Notes: generated by a model not told the origin, from the sequence alone. Counted from the first letter of the stretch, positions 36,486-46,227 are shown. The stretch: 64,000 nt of DNA from Burkholderia pyrrocinia (GCF_018417535.1 NZ_CP070977.1:1364001-1428000), one strand, 5' to 3'. Program-made: numbers and translations.

Positions 36486-37718
36486 TCAGAATCGATGCGC
36501 CAGGCCGATCGCGTCGACGAACTGCTGCCGTGACGCCGACGGCGTCATGCCGTTGATGGACGCCACGGCGGCTTGCCCGAGCGAATCGACGCCCGATGCC
36601 CGTTGATAGACCGCGACCATGTAGACATCCGTCCGTTTCGACAGCGCGTAATGGATGCCGGCGTTGGCCTGGTTGTAATGCGCATTGTTGGCTTCGGGAC
36701 CGTGTGCCAGCGTGTACGAGTACGCGGCGCCCAGCGACACCGCGGGCGTGATCCGGTACGAGCCATTGACCTCGATCGTATTGAATGTGGCGCTACCGGC
36801 GTAGCCCAGCGGGTTCGGGCCGGCGGCCGAGCCGAGGCCGATGAAGCGTGTGTTCGTGTAGATCGCGCCCAGCGTCGCACGACCGAGTGCATAGCTCGCG
36901 CCGGCACCTGCCGTCTGCAACCGGTGCGCGGACGCATAGCCGGCGATCACCGGATTCTTTTCCGGCGTGGTCGCCGAGCCGAGCGAGCCGATGTTGTTCA
37001 CCTCGCTGCCGCCACCGTTGGGCTGACTCCCCCATATCGAGACATTCGGGTCGTACGCGCTCATGTAGCCGAAGCCGATCCGCAGCGCGCCCGTCGTGTA
37101 ACCGAGGCCGGCGGCAATGGTCTGATTCTGCGACGCATGCCCCGCGACACCGCCGACGCCGTACATCGCACTCGCCGACCACCCGTGCCACGTGGGCGAC
37201 GTCACTTTCACCGCGTTGTTCTGGCGAGCCGTCATGCCAAGATTGTCGATATCGTCGGGATGCGCGGCGATAAAGCCGCCCCATTGCACGATTGCCGTCA
37301 TCGGCGACAGGAAATCGACGACCGGCGAATATTGCCGCCCAAGCGTCACTTTGCCGATGTGCTCGTTGGCCAGCCCGACAAATGCCTGGCGGCCGAACAA
37401 CGCGCCGCCTTGCCCAAGTGCGCCGTTCGCCGCATTGAAGCCGTTCTCCAGCGTAAAGATCGCCGACGTCCCGCCGCCCAGGTCCTCCTTCCCCTGGAGC
37501 CCGAACCGGCTGCCGGCATACGCCGACGTCGACGCATCCAGCATCGACACCTGGCTGGCGCCATGAAGGGCACCGCCCGCCTTGTTCACTTGCGCGTTGC
37601 TGACAAACACCACATCCGGATCGATGACCCCATACAGCGTCACGCTGCTTTGCGCACATGCACCGTATGCCCATGCACAAGACGTTGCGACCACCATCAC
37701 CTGTACGACTCGTTTCAT
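36486..37718 (-). CDS. General (gram-negative) porin
   Basis: 410 residues from ATG at 37718, with GAGG seven bases upstream. The signal peptide MKRVVQVMVVATSCAWAYGACA is followed by the porin opening SSVTLYGVIDPDVVF. Blocks SRFGLQGKEDLGGG and FGRQAFVGLANEHIGKVTLGRQYSP are diagnostic of betaproteobacterial 16-strand porins, and the last residue is Phe (GLAHRF) for BAM recognition. It should admit the pathway's substrate across the outer membrane. Confidence 0.92.
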   Translation of the reverse strand: MKRVVQVMVVATSCAWAYGACAQSSVTLYGVIDPDVVFVSNAQVNKAGGALHGASQVSMLDASTSAYAGSRFGLQGKEDLGGGTSAIFTLENGFNAANGALGQGGALFGRQAFVGLANEHIGKVTLGRQYSPVVDFLSPMTAIVQWGGFIAAHPDDIDNLGMTARQNNAVKVTSPTWHGWSASAMYGVGGVAGHASQNQTIAAGLGYTTGALRIGFGYMSAYDPNVSIWGSQPNGGGSEVNNIGSLGSATTPEKNPVIAGYASAHRLQTAGAGASYALGRATLGAIYTNTRFIGLGSAAGPNPLGYAGSATFNTIEVNGSYRITPAVSLGAAYSYTLAHGPEANNAHYNQANAGIHYALSKRTDVYMVAVYQRASGVDSLGQAAVASINGMTPSASRQQFVDAIGLAHRF

Positions 37719-37930
37719 CTCCATACCTCGCCTTTATATTTAGCCATCCAAAATTAGCAAACCGTGCGTCAATCGATGAATCGACGAACGTCACACCGCT
37801 CGATCAGCGTATTTCAGTTGATACGTTCATCCTTCTTGTTTTTAGTTATCCGAACTTTTATGAATGCCAGATGGAAAAATTTCGATCTGGTTGCCTGCAT
37901 GACGTGGTCGCCGGGTTCCGGCAACAGGAA

Positions 37931-38653
37931 CTATACGGACCGGGCGAGCCCTTCAAAACCGCTGACCAGAAACGGAACGAGCCGCTGGTAGGCCTGCGTC
38001 AGATCCGTCGATGCAAAGCGCCCCGCAGACAGCAACTCGACGCGCCCCGGTTCAGCGCTGAGCGCCACCATCGCACCGACCATGAAACTGAAGCCATGGT
38101 AGACGTCCGTTTCCGCAACACCCGGCATCGCCCGGCGAAACTCCACCAGATAGTGCCGAGCGACCGCATCGAAATGCTTGCTGATCACCTTCGCCGCGCT
38201 CGGCGAGTTGGCCAGCCGGGAGATCACCAGCGAGTAATGCTTCCAGCCCTGCCCGCCGTTGACACTGCGCTCGACGAAGGGCCAGACATAGCCCTCGACG
38301 AGATCCTTCACCGGCACCGGGCCATCCGAAGCACGCAGCCTCGCCTGATCCAGTGCCTGGATGCGATGGTGCGCCATGACGGAAGCACGCCGCTCGATCA
38401 CCTTGTCGAACAGAAGATCCTTGGTGCCGAAGTGGTAGGTGACAAGCGCAATGCGCGCATCCGACGCCTCCGCCACCTGTCGCATCGACGTACCGTGGAA
38501 GCCGTTTTCCGCAAAGAGCGCTTCCGCGGCATCCAGGATCTTCTCCCGCGTCGCATCGCCGGCCTTGCGTGTCCGGGTCCGGGCCACACCCGGCAGGTTC
38601 GTCGCGACGCGGCTACGCTGCGCTGCTCCGCTTGAAATGAAGGGCTTCTTCAT
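37931..38653 (-). CDS. TetR/AcrR-family regulator (CecR-like C-terminal domain)
   Basis: 240 residues from ATG at 38653; an upstream ATG at 38686 would overlap the operator. The helix-turn-helix is in AGDATREKILDAAEALFAENGFHGTSMRQVAEASDARIALVTYHFGTKDLLF. The C-terminal helical region (FVERSVNGGQGWKHYSLVISRLANSPS; YHGFSFMVGAMV) matches the DUF1956/CecR type. A perfect 12-bp palindrome lies 32 bp upstream. It lies between the porin and MFS genes, on their strand, and probably controls uptake. Confidence 0.9.
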   Translation of the reverse strand: MKKPFISSGAAQRSRVATNLPGVARTRTRKAGDATREKILDAAEALFAENGFHGTSMRQVAEASDARIALVTYHFGTKDLLFDKVIERRASVMAHHRIQALDQARLRASDGPVPVKDLVEGYVWPFVERSVNGGQGWKHYSLVISRLANSPSAAKVISKHFDAVARHYLVEFRRAMPGVAETDVYHGFSFMVGAMVALSAEPGRVELLSAGRFASTDLTQAYQRLVPFLVSGFEGLARSV

Positions 38654-38684
38654 AGGACTGGAAATGGACCGCACAAAATTGGAC

Positions 38685-38696
38685 ATCTGTACAGAT
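38685..38696. promoter_or_regulatory. Palindrome ATCTGTACAGAT upstream of tetR
   Basis: A perfect 12-bp inverted repeat within TGGACATCTGTACAGATTAA, placed 32 bp before the TetR start. This is a likely autoregulatory operator. Confidence 0.6.
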
Positions 38697-38778
38697 TAAA
38701 TTATCGCACAGCGTATTTTCCCGATTTACGCGTCCCCGCCCCCCCCCAAGCATGCCGCTTCGCTCGATTCTCCCGCCG

Positions 38779-40029
38779 TCATTCCCTTGCGAGTTGCACG
38801 CCGGATGCCGGTCGGGCCGGTGAGACACGGCGCCGTTGAGCGCGCGCCAGCATGACCGTGAAGATCGCGGCGAAGCCGAACGCCACGCTGCAAAGCGCAA
38901 TACCGGTCGCCAGACTGGATTTCGTGGCGATCGCGCCGAGCGCGAACGGCGCAAATGCCGACAGTCCCCGTCCGAAGTTGAAGCAGAAACCGGCGCCCAG
39001 ACTTCGGACGCGAGACGGGTACAGCTCGCCGAAGTACGCCCCGAAGAGACCGCCGAACGGAAAGAAGAGCGCGGTCAGCGGCCCCATCCAGAGCAACATC
39101 GTGTCGTTTCGCATCACTGCATAGATCGGCAACATCACGGCGGCCCCGATGAACGACACGACGACGGCCCGATCGCGCCCGATCCGGTCCCCCAGCCAGC
39201 CGAAGAAGTGCAGTCCGGCGAACATGCCCACATTGAGCAGGATCACGAAGGCCGTCATGCTTGCCGTGTCGAGCCCGTGCTCCTTGACCAGATAAGTCGG
39301 AATCCACGTATTCGCGCCCCAGTAGCCGACCAGCGCGCAAGTGGCCGCAAGAGTGCCCAGGATCGTCGTGACGCGCAGCTCGTCCGAGAAGATTTCCCAG
39401 ACGGACACCGAACGCCTGGCCGCCGACGTCGACGCACGATCGGCGAGCCACGCTTCCGACTCACGCACGAAGACCTGCGTATAGAGTGCCGCGACTACCG
39501 CGCCGACTCCGCAGAAGAACAGCACGCGCCAGCCGTACGCCGGCAGCACGAATCGCGCGAGCAGGGCCGCGGCCCCGAACCCGATCGGCCACGCACTGAT
39601 GACGAACGATGCGGCGCGCCCCCGTTGTCGCGACGGAAACACCTCGCTGATGAAAGCCGCGGCGACGCCCCATACCCCGCCGAGACCGAGGCCCGCCAGG
39701 AACCGGAAGATCATCAAATGGCTCCAGTCCTGCGCAAAGCCCACGGCGGCTGTGAACACGCCGAAGACGAGCAGGCTTCCGACCAGCGCCTTCTTGCGTC
39801 CATGGTTGTCCGCGTACCACCCGATCAGGACGCTGCTGAACCCGACTCCGATCAGCGTTGCCGTTCCGATCAGTCCGGCCATCGTGAGGGACAGGTGCAT
39901 ATCCGCCATGATCGCCGGCATCGCGACGGCGAGCAGCATGAAGTCCATTGCATCGAACATGTAGGCGAGAAAACTCGCGAACAAAACATGCCACCGGTTC
40001 GGTGACCCTACTTCAACCTTCGTCGACAT
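38779..40029 (-). CDS. MFS transporter, aromatic acid:H+ symporter-like (AAHS)
   Basis: 416 residues with 12 hydrophobic segments. The first loop GWYADNHGRKKAL is the MFS motif A, and AYMFDAMDFMLLAVAMPAI in segment 1 contains the acidic D-x-x-D pattern typical of AAHS permeases (PcaK/BenK type). The central loop after EVFPSRQRGRAAS and the second-half repeat GWLGDRIGRDRAV are also present. In this setting it probably imports the aromatic substrate. The upstream 1.1 kb has no gene. Confidence 0.9.
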   Translation of the reverse strand: MSTKVEVGSPNRWHVLFASFLAYMFDAMDFMLLAVAMPAIMADMHLSLTMAGLIGTATLIGVGFSSVLIGWYADNHGRKKALVGSLLVFGVFTAAVGFAQDWSHLMIFRFLAGLGLGGVWGVAAAFISEVFPSRQRGRAASFVISAWPIGFGAAALLARFVLPAYGWRVLFFCGVGAVVAALYTQVFVRESEAWLADRASTSAARRSVSVWEIFSDELRVTTILGTLAATCALVGYWGANTWIPTYLVKEHGLDTASMTAFVILLNVGMFAGLHFFGWLGDRIGRDRAVVVSFIGAAVMLPIYAVMRNDTMLLWMGPLTALFFPFGGLFGAYFGELYPSRVRSLGAGFCFNFGRGLSAFAPFALGAIATKSSLATGIALCSVAFGFAAIFTVMLARAQRRRVSPARPASGVQLARE

Positions 40030-41201
40030 CGCCTCGCTCCTAAGTAACCCCTGTCCGCCTGTAGCCGGATTTCGCCGTTTCCCGACGCTGCCCGTGCAAG
40101 GGGCGCTCGGAAATGGAATCGGCTGCCGGACTACCTGCCATTCCCTGATCGACGGGTGTGGGCGACAGGTTCAGGTGCGCCACCTTTCGCGGTATCGCAC
40201 GATGCACCCGAGCACCCCGTCAATTCGCCGCCATTATCTGTACGAGTGTCCAACCAGATATCTAGAGAAAACCCGGTGTGGCCTTGCCTGGCATCGAAAA
40301 GCGGCAGGATTTATCGAAACTGGACAGATTCGACGTGAATCCGTCGGGTAACGAATAGTGGGTTACCTGTACCGCCCCCCTTCGTGACGCCTTTCTCGTC
40401 GTTACCGCGGCATGGAGGCGGGCGATTCCTCGTCATGAGGAAGCCCCGGCTCAGGGGAGGGAAAACGATCTGCGGGTTGAAGGAGGTCGAAGCGAACATT
40501 CAGGTCACTTCACTGCATCTTGCGCACGCGCTTATGCGTCGTCAACCCTCGTTTCATATCGTTATCGAATCAAATAGAATACAGAGGAATACGTAGTAAA
40601 TTGTCGGAACACCAAATATTTTTTCTCTCATCTGATGTTGCACCTGGCGTCTCTTTCGTGCACATACGAACGCGAATCACAGTGAACATCGCCTGCCCGT
40701 CGATCGGTAGTACAGGACGCATTCGATGTCACCGCACCGCACTCGGCATTCACATCGTCAGCCCTGCCCTTTCAGCGTCGGCGCCATACGAGCGCGCCGG
40801 CGTTACGCAGACATTCACAGTCGCGCCACTGCGGATCCAACACGAGCACCACCAGCACACCGTGACGCGATGCGTTAGACGCACTAATCACTCAAGACAC
40901 ACTGACAGCGATTCTCCACGCCCCTACATCTGATGCACTCGGGATCATGCGATCGCGTATGCGCCACTCACTTCTTCACACCGCTGCATCAAACGCGACG
41001 CACACAGCAACTACACAAACGCGATTTCAGAATGCACATGACCTGCACATCGCGCGCACGGAAGTCACGATCGGCAGAGAAAACAACATGAAAATAGAAT
41101 TACGGAATATCAGGGACTTTCGGCGCAACGACGCCGCTAGCGCGCGCGACGGCCGACGTCGCACAATCGTGCCGTCTTCTTTCGAATGACGAGGTGAACT
41201 C
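40030..41201. other. 1.2-kb gene-free stretch left of the IS110-type transposase
   Basis: No convincing coding frame on either strand. The first 300 bp should contain the MFS promoter; AACTGGACAGATTC near 40318 resembles half of the TetR palindrome. The rest is rich in CAC/ACA/GCA triplets and of lower coding character. Nothing more specific can be named. Confidence 0.5.
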
Positions 41202-42503
41202 ATGAACAGTCCCATCACGATCGGCATTGATCTGGCCAAGGAAATCTTCGCGATCTGCATACTTGACGATCGCGGCGCGGTCCGCGAACGGCGCGTGCTG
41301 CGCCGGGCCGCCTTCGAACGCTGGACGGCACAGGCGCCTGATGGCATCATCGCCATGGAATCATGCAGTTCAGCCCATCACTGGGGGCGCTGGTTCTCGG
41401 CCCGCGGTCATGTCGTCCGTTTGATCGCCCCGGAATTCGTTACCCCGTTCCGTAAAGGCGGCAAGAATGACGCAGCGGACGCGGAAGCGATCGCGGTTGC
41501 CGCCCGCCAACCGACGATGCGGTTCGTGACCATCAAGACCGTCGAGCAACAAGCCATCCTGAGCTGGCACCGTGCTCGCCAGGGATGGGTCGACGAGCGC
41601 ACCGCCTTGATCAACCGCCTGCGGGGCCTGCTCGCCGAGTTCGGTATCGTGCTGGGCCGTTCCCGCTCGACATTGCGCACCGCGCTGCCCTGTCTCACCG
41701 ACGATCCACGACTTCCGGTGCAGGTTCGAGCGCTTGCGTTGGAAACGCGCGAGCAATTCGCCGCCCTCGACGCGCGCGTCGCGCGCTGCGACGCCGAGAT
41801 TGCCGCGCATCTGGTCGACAACGCACCGGCTCAGCGCTTGCGGGCCCTCCTCGGCATCGGGCCCCTCACTGCCAGCGCACTCGTCGCGACGGTCTCCAAT
41901 GCATCCAGTTTCAAGAACGGCCGGCAATTCGGTGCCTGGCTCGGCTAGACGCCGCAGCAGCACAGTTCCGGTGGCAAGGCCAGACTGGGCAAGGTGACTC
42001 GGCACGGCGACGGCTATCTACGCGGGCTGCTGGTGCAAGGCGCGCGCAGCGCCCTGCAGTCGGCCTTGCGCTGTCTGCCCGAGCGTCTCTCCCGCCTCGG
42101 GCGCTGGATCGTCGATCTGTTTCACCGCAAGGGCTATCACAAGACACTCGTCGCGATCGCCAACAAACACGCCCGCATGCTATGGGCAATGCTGGCGCAC
42201 GACGAAACCTACGATCCGCTCGCCTGGCAGCGCTATCGCGCTGCCGGCGGCGACCGTGTAGTACCGCGTAGTTCCTTCCCCCTCGCTGCACTGTGCGATA
42301 GCAACATGAGGTCAGACCGAACGGGAGCAAACCCCGGCTATCCTGCTGGCCAGCCCCATGCGCAGCGGTTGATCGCTGCTGCGCAGGCTGCGTCTCGGAT
42401 GGAATTGGGAGCTCCCGGGCGGCTTCGATATGATGGCCCGCGCCGGCAGTTCTGGCGCAACAAGGCCGGTTACAGGGATGCAGTCTGCCACCTCGACGGC
42501 TAG
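41202..42503 (+). pseudogene. IS110-family transposase with internal amber stop
   Basis: A 433-codon frame starting at ATG 41202 (GAGG seven bases upstream). It is broken by TAG at 41946-41948 after GAWLG, where relatives have a Leu in the motif WLGLTPRQHSSGGK. The frame continues uninterrupted as TPQQHSSGGKARLGKVTRHGDGYLRGLLVQGAR. The N-terminal DEDD RuvC-like part is seen in TIGIDLAKEIFAI, GIIAMESCSSAHHWGRWF and GGKNDAADAEAIA. The C-terminal Ser motif region is past the stop. Element ends could not be located, since IS110 elements lack classical inverted repeats. Confidence 0.85.
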
Positions 42504-43258
42504 ACGCATATGCAGCAACTACAAACTCACGACACAGGAACAGCGAAACCACGCAGAGATCGAACATCAGGTCGTACACCGTGTCGAGCAAACGTGCTGC
42601 GCAGAGGCTCACACCTTCGCGCACATCCCGCGTGCGTCCGAAAACAGATACTAAGTAGAACTTGTGCAAATGTGATGCAATCACGCAGCACAGGAAAACG
42701 CGTTAAAAAACGCATCGTGCGTGCAACAACGATGGCGCACGTGACTCAACAAGCGTGAGTCGACATCGCAAATCGAGCGCGCGATCCGCGTGCATCAGAA
42801 ACACATCCGGCGGCGAACATCACCGGCCCAAAATACCATTGACACACAGCGAAAGTCCTTACAGCAGGATAGGCTTGCGCCGGTTTTGGGCGCCATGCAC
42901 ATCTGAGCTGTGCGGAATAAAAGTTCGAGCGATGGAAAACCGCTTCACGACCTGTGGAAGCTCGACCACGGTCCGGCTGTGCCTCGGCCCTGCAATAGCC
43001 CGCATCTCCCTCCGGCAACACATGTCAATGGTCAGCAGCACACGTTAGGAAATACATCGGGTCCTGGCCACCGCACGAAATACCGCCACCAACGGCGCTT
43101 ATATCTAACGAGACCCGCCATCATCGTAGTGCTGCGCGGTTGGGACGGCTGCGTCGAAGATGCTGGGCGTCGTTGCTAGGCAGGGCCGTTGACGGTTCTT
43201 CCATAGGTCGCGATCGTCAGATCGTACGATCCGTGAACGTGTCGACTTCTTAGTCGCC
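42504..43258. other. Gene-free stretch right of the IS110-type transposase
   Basis: About 750 bp without a supportable gene. Its left part has the same CA/GCA-rich character as 40600-41150, so the transposon may have inserted into one older non-coding region. No tRNA, array or strong hairpin was seen. Confidence 0.45.
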
Positions 43259-43600
43259 CTACGAATCACCGTTCTGTTTCGCACGGTGCGTCGATACACC
43301 CATGGTGTCCATAAGCGCCAGCATTGCAATGCGCTGATCTGCGTCGAGGGCCCTGTATCGAGACAAGATCTGCTGTTCCTCAACAGTCGACGCAAGCGTC
43401 GCGACCTGCCCAGTAAGCAGGTAGTACACGTCCACACCGGCAGACGCCAGCCCCACGAGGTAATCGGAATTCGGTCGGCGTGTCCCTCGCTCGTAATGAA
43501 ACTGAGCCTGCTTATGAACCCCACCCAGCGCTGCAAATTCGGGCTGAGTCAAGCGCATGCGCTTGCGTTCCTGTTTGAGGCGTATCGGAAAATCATCCAT
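43259..43600 (-). CDS. XRE-family helix-turn-helix regulator
   Basis: 113 residues. The N-terminal Cro/CI-type helix-turn-helix (IRLKQERKRMRLTQPEFAALGGVHKQAQFHYERGTRRPNSDYL) occupies residues 6-50, followed by a short C-terminal helical region (VEEQQILSRYRALDADQRIAMLALMDTM). It is similar to phage repressors in size. It is divergent from two paralogous genes; a palindrome between them is its probable operator. Confidence 0.88.
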   Translation of the reverse strand: MDDFPIRLKQERKRMRLTQPEFAALGGVHKQAQFHYERGTRRPNSDYLVGLASAGVDVYYLLTGQVATLASTVEEQQILSRYRALDADQRIAMLALMDTMGVSTHRAKQNGDS

Positions 43601-43617
43601 TTGTCATGTTTTGTTCG

Positions 43618-43657
43618 TTGACAATGGTACGAACGAGTACCAATCTCGTCATACCAT
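43618..43657. promoter_or_regulatory. Divergent promoter with TGGTAC-N6-GTACCA operator
   Basis: TTGACA at 43618-43623 is a good plus-strand -35. TGGTACGAACGAGTACCA (43625-43642) is a perfect 6+6 palindrome lying in the spacer and reaching the -10 CAATCT. A further inverted TACCAT half-site is at 43652-43657. Binding here would block transcription rightward. Confidence 0.7.
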
Positions 43658-43742
43658 TTGACTTTCCGATGTTACCGCACGCTGTCGAGCGGGGCACCAC
43701 TACGCCTACTCACGCGAGCGGCGACTAGGTCCGGAGGAAACC

Positions 43743-44117
43743 ATGGCCAACTACATACTCCGCGGCGCGCTACCGGTCCGCGCCCAATTTCGCCATGCAC
43801 ACGCCGAAAACCTCGCCAATAGGTTGACCGAACACGTCAATGTCGACGTTTATTTTGCCACCGACACCGTGGCGCACTGTCTAGTCATCTGCCTCACAGG
43901 CGCGCTATTACCGAACGAATGGCTTGCAGTGGAGACGGTGCTTGCCGACTTTGCGCAGAAACACGCGAGCGCCGCTGCAATTTTCACTAGGAATTGGGCC
44001 GGCGACGTTTCATTCTTGCCGCTCGGCCTTGATCGCCATATTGACCTCTCCCGAGATTCGATCATCTGGACCCGCAAACTGGAACGTTGCGCGTCGACGG
44101 CGCATGGCGACACCTGA
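43743..44117 (+). CDS. Hypothetical protein, first of a paralogous pair
   Basis: 124 residues from ATG at 43743; GGAGG stands five bases upstream. No signal peptide or membrane segment. The core YILRGALPVRAQF, VDVYFATDTVAHCLVICLTG, FAQKHASAAAIFTRNW and FLPLGLDRHI aligns motif by motif with the downstream gene, so the two are diverged duplicates. It has no recognised domain. It is under the XRE-type operator at 43625-43642. Confidence 0.75.
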   Translation: MANYILRGALPVRAQFRHAHAENLANRLTEHVNVDVYFATDTVAHCLVICLTGALLPNEWLAVETVLADFAQKHASAAAIFTRNWAGDVSFLPLGLDRHIDLSRDSIIWTRKLERCASTAHGDT

Positions 44118-44239
44118 CTTTTCTCCCGAACGCCCAGCACGGCAGCACGCCGTCGCATGGCCGCTGGCCGCCTGTCCCACGCCGGAGCATCCAGTCGGTC
44201 GCTTGACCTGTCCGGCGAAACATCGGCGGAGTGACGATC

Positions 44240-44725
44240 ATGGAGATCGAAGATGCCCTAGACAAGGGCGAATATGTATTGTGCGGCGCAATGCCAGTGG
44301 ATGCAGATATGGAGCTCGAGCATCTCGAAAGCGTTCGTCGGCACCTAGGAGGCATTGCGGATGTTTATCTCGCGCGTGACGATGCGGCGAATACAGTCGC
44401 GATCCGCCTATCTGGATCCATTTCGCGTGACGATGCGAAAGTGATCGACCGCCGGATCCAGAAGTTTGCACACGATCATTGCAGCGCCGGCGCCATCCTG
44501 TGGCGCGGATGGAACAATTCGTGGAAATGGTTCGTGGTCGGGTTGGATTGGCAAGCTCAATGCCTGCTGAAGCTTGCCGCGGCTGAGGAGCGGTTCGAGC
44601 GCCTCGAGGAGCGGGGCTTCGATTTCATTTTCTGGGCCCATTTAGATGCGATCGCCGACAGCGATCACAATAAACCCGGCAACACGGTCGGTCACCTTTC
44701 AATTGAGGCAGAAAGGCGGGAGTGA
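44240..44725 (+). CDS. Hypothetical protein, second of a paralogous pair
   Basis: 161 residues from ATG at 44240 (GGCGGAG eight bases upstream; GTG 44231 possible). The core YVLCGAMPVDADM, ADVYLARDDAANTVAIRLSG, KFAHDHCSAGAILWRGW and WFVVGLDWQ matches the preceding gene. An extra C-terminal helical part of about 45 residues (KLAAAEERFERLEERGFDFIFWAHLDAIADSDHN) is unique. No known family was recognised. It is probably co-transcribed with its paralogue, 122 bp apart. Confidence 0.75.
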   Translation: MEIEDALDKGEYVLCGAMPVDADMELEHLESVRRHLGGIADVYLARDDAANTVAIRLSGSISRDDAKVIDRRIQKFAHDHCSAGAILWRGWNNSWKWFVVGLDWQAQCLLKLAAAEERFERLEERGFDFIFWAHLDAIADSDHNKPGNTVGHLSIEAERRE

Positions 44726-44874
44726 CTTGTGACCAGTCTTACGCCAGCGGAGCGGCGCCAGCAGTGCTGTGCAAGTTGTACGGGGGCGGGCGAAGTCGCT
44801 ACAACCGGAATACCGACCGGACGCCGCCCCGCTCGGTGGAAGTTCCGTGCCATTCCCGGGAGAACCACTCAACG

Positions 44875-44894
44875 TGTGGGGGCAAAATTTGCCC
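44875..44894 (+). promoter_or_regulatory. Right-end copy of the TGTGGGGGCAAA repeat
   Basis: TGTGGGGGCAAA followed by ATTTGCCC, the same block as at 20549-20567 near the other island end. It lies 47 bp inside the right att repeat. It may be an integrase arm site. Confidence 0.5.
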
Positions 44895-44903
44895 AAAATG
44901 GAA

Positions 44904-44933
44904 AAGGACTTACGGCTTTCACCGTAAGTCCTT
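44904..44933 (-). terminator. Terminator downstream of tRNA-Pro, carried by the island
   Basis: A perfect 12-bp stem AAGGACTTACGG / CCGTAAGTCCTT with a CTTTCA loop; on the minus strand it ends in CCTTTTCC. It lies just after the tRNA 3' end and replaces the ancestral terminator stranded at 20328. Confidence 0.82.
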
Positions 44934-44940
44934 GATTTTC

Positions 44941-45018
<78 letters not shown>

Positions 45019-45178
45019 AAAGAAGAAAAGTATAACAGACACTTTCCCTATTTAGAATCGGGTCGCAGGCATTTTGTGAATGTTCTTGTGAAATTTTTTG
45101 GCGTGGCCGCGCAGATTCAGGTGGCGACACCCATGCCGGCGCGCCCCGCGCCCCGGCCACACGACATCCGCATCGCAT

Positions 45179-45892
45179 TCACCGCTTGCGCGCAACGCAG
45201 ATGACCGTCAGGCCGGCGACGCGGTTGAACCGGAACATCGGCAACTCTACGCGACAGATCGTCTTGAGCAAGCCGTTGACGAACGGATGGTGCCGGCGCA
45301 ATTGCGACGCCGGCTCGCGCGAATGCCGACGCAACCGTTCGCCCAGCCGCAGCGCTGCCGCGAGCGGAAACGTGAGGCCGAAGTAATAGGCGCCGCGCTC
45401 GACCTCGAGCCCCGCACGACGAACCACGTCCTCGAGACCGCCGAGCGTATACCTGCGTTTGTGCTCGAGAAAATCGTCATGGCCGCTCCAGAGGAACTGG
45501 AACGCGGGAACCGTGATCAGGAACCGGCTGCCCGGAGGCGCCCCCTTCACATACTGCGCCAGCAGCCCGACATCGTCGTCGACATGCTCGAGCACGTCCA
45601 TCAGCAGAACGAGATCGGCATCGAATCGCTCGACGGACCGCCGAAAGTGAATGGGCTTGCCGGCCGTCTCCTCGTCGCTATCGTCGGCGTAGCTCGTATC
45701 GACGCACCACGCCTCCGTCGCCTTCGTGCGTTCGAGCAGGTGCTTCGAGAAGAAGCCGGAGCCTGCACCGACATCGAGTATCCGGTTCGCGCCCGACCCG
45801 CCCAGGAACCGTCGGATCGCACGCGCCTTCGACGCGTAGTACCAGTGATCGCCCGCACTCGCCCCCAATACGTCGACTTCCTTCAGATCCAT
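45179..45892 (-). CDS. Class I SAM-dependent methyltransferase
   Basis: 237 residues from ATG at 45892 (MDLKEVDVLG; GGGGAAG upstream; ATG 45928 also possible). Motif I ILDVGAGSGFFSKHLL binds S-adenosylmethionine. The later VLLMDVLEHVDDDVGLL is the acidic post-motif, typical of ubiquinone/lipopolysaccharide-type methyltransferases. A basic C-terminal region (RLGERLRRHSREPASQLRRHHPF) follows. The substrate is unknown. It lies directly upstream of tRNA-Pro on the same strand. Confidence 0.88.
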   Translation of the reverse strand: MDLKEVDVLGASAGDHWYYASKARAIRRFLGGSGANRILDVGAGSGFFSKHLLERTKATEAWCVDTSYADDSDEETAGKPIHFRRSVERFDADLVLLMDVLEHVDDDVGLLAQYVKGAPPGSRFLITVPAFQFLWSGHDDFLEHKRRYTLGGLEDVVRRAGLEVERGAYYFGLTFPLAAALRLGERLRRHSREPASQLRRHHPFVNGLLKTICRVELPMFRFNRVAGLTVICVARKR

Positions 45893-46227
45893 GACGCTTC
45901 CCCGTGATGGCCAAGTGTTTTGATTCATACAGCCACGAAGCCGATCTTACCTCGCCGTTGCCGCCGATCGTACCCGTCGACGCTGCACGGCCCGCACGGG
46001 CAACCCGCATGCCTCCCTAATCGAAAAGGACGATGGCTGTTTGGCCGCGGATCGCTACCGTGCGGTAACCCGGCGCGAGATTGATGCGCACGGCGAACCG
46101 TCCGACTGCATGCCGATCGATCCGGCCCGCCCCCGCTGTGCCGCGTCGCGCGCGGTACAGGAGGCACCACCACCGGTCACCATCGCGGTCGCGACCTCTT
46201 GTAACCGTCTCCGACACAGGGCCTTGA

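Noticed and set aside
40384..40596. 70-codon plus-strand frame in the gap before the IS110 transposase
   Set aside because: No homology cue or ribosome-binding site; it could be a remnant, but nothing supports a gene.
42746..43041. Overlapping minus-strand frames right of the IS110 transposase, considered as transposase remnants
   Set aside because: No catalytic or helix-turn-helix motif could be recognised, and codon use is not convincing.
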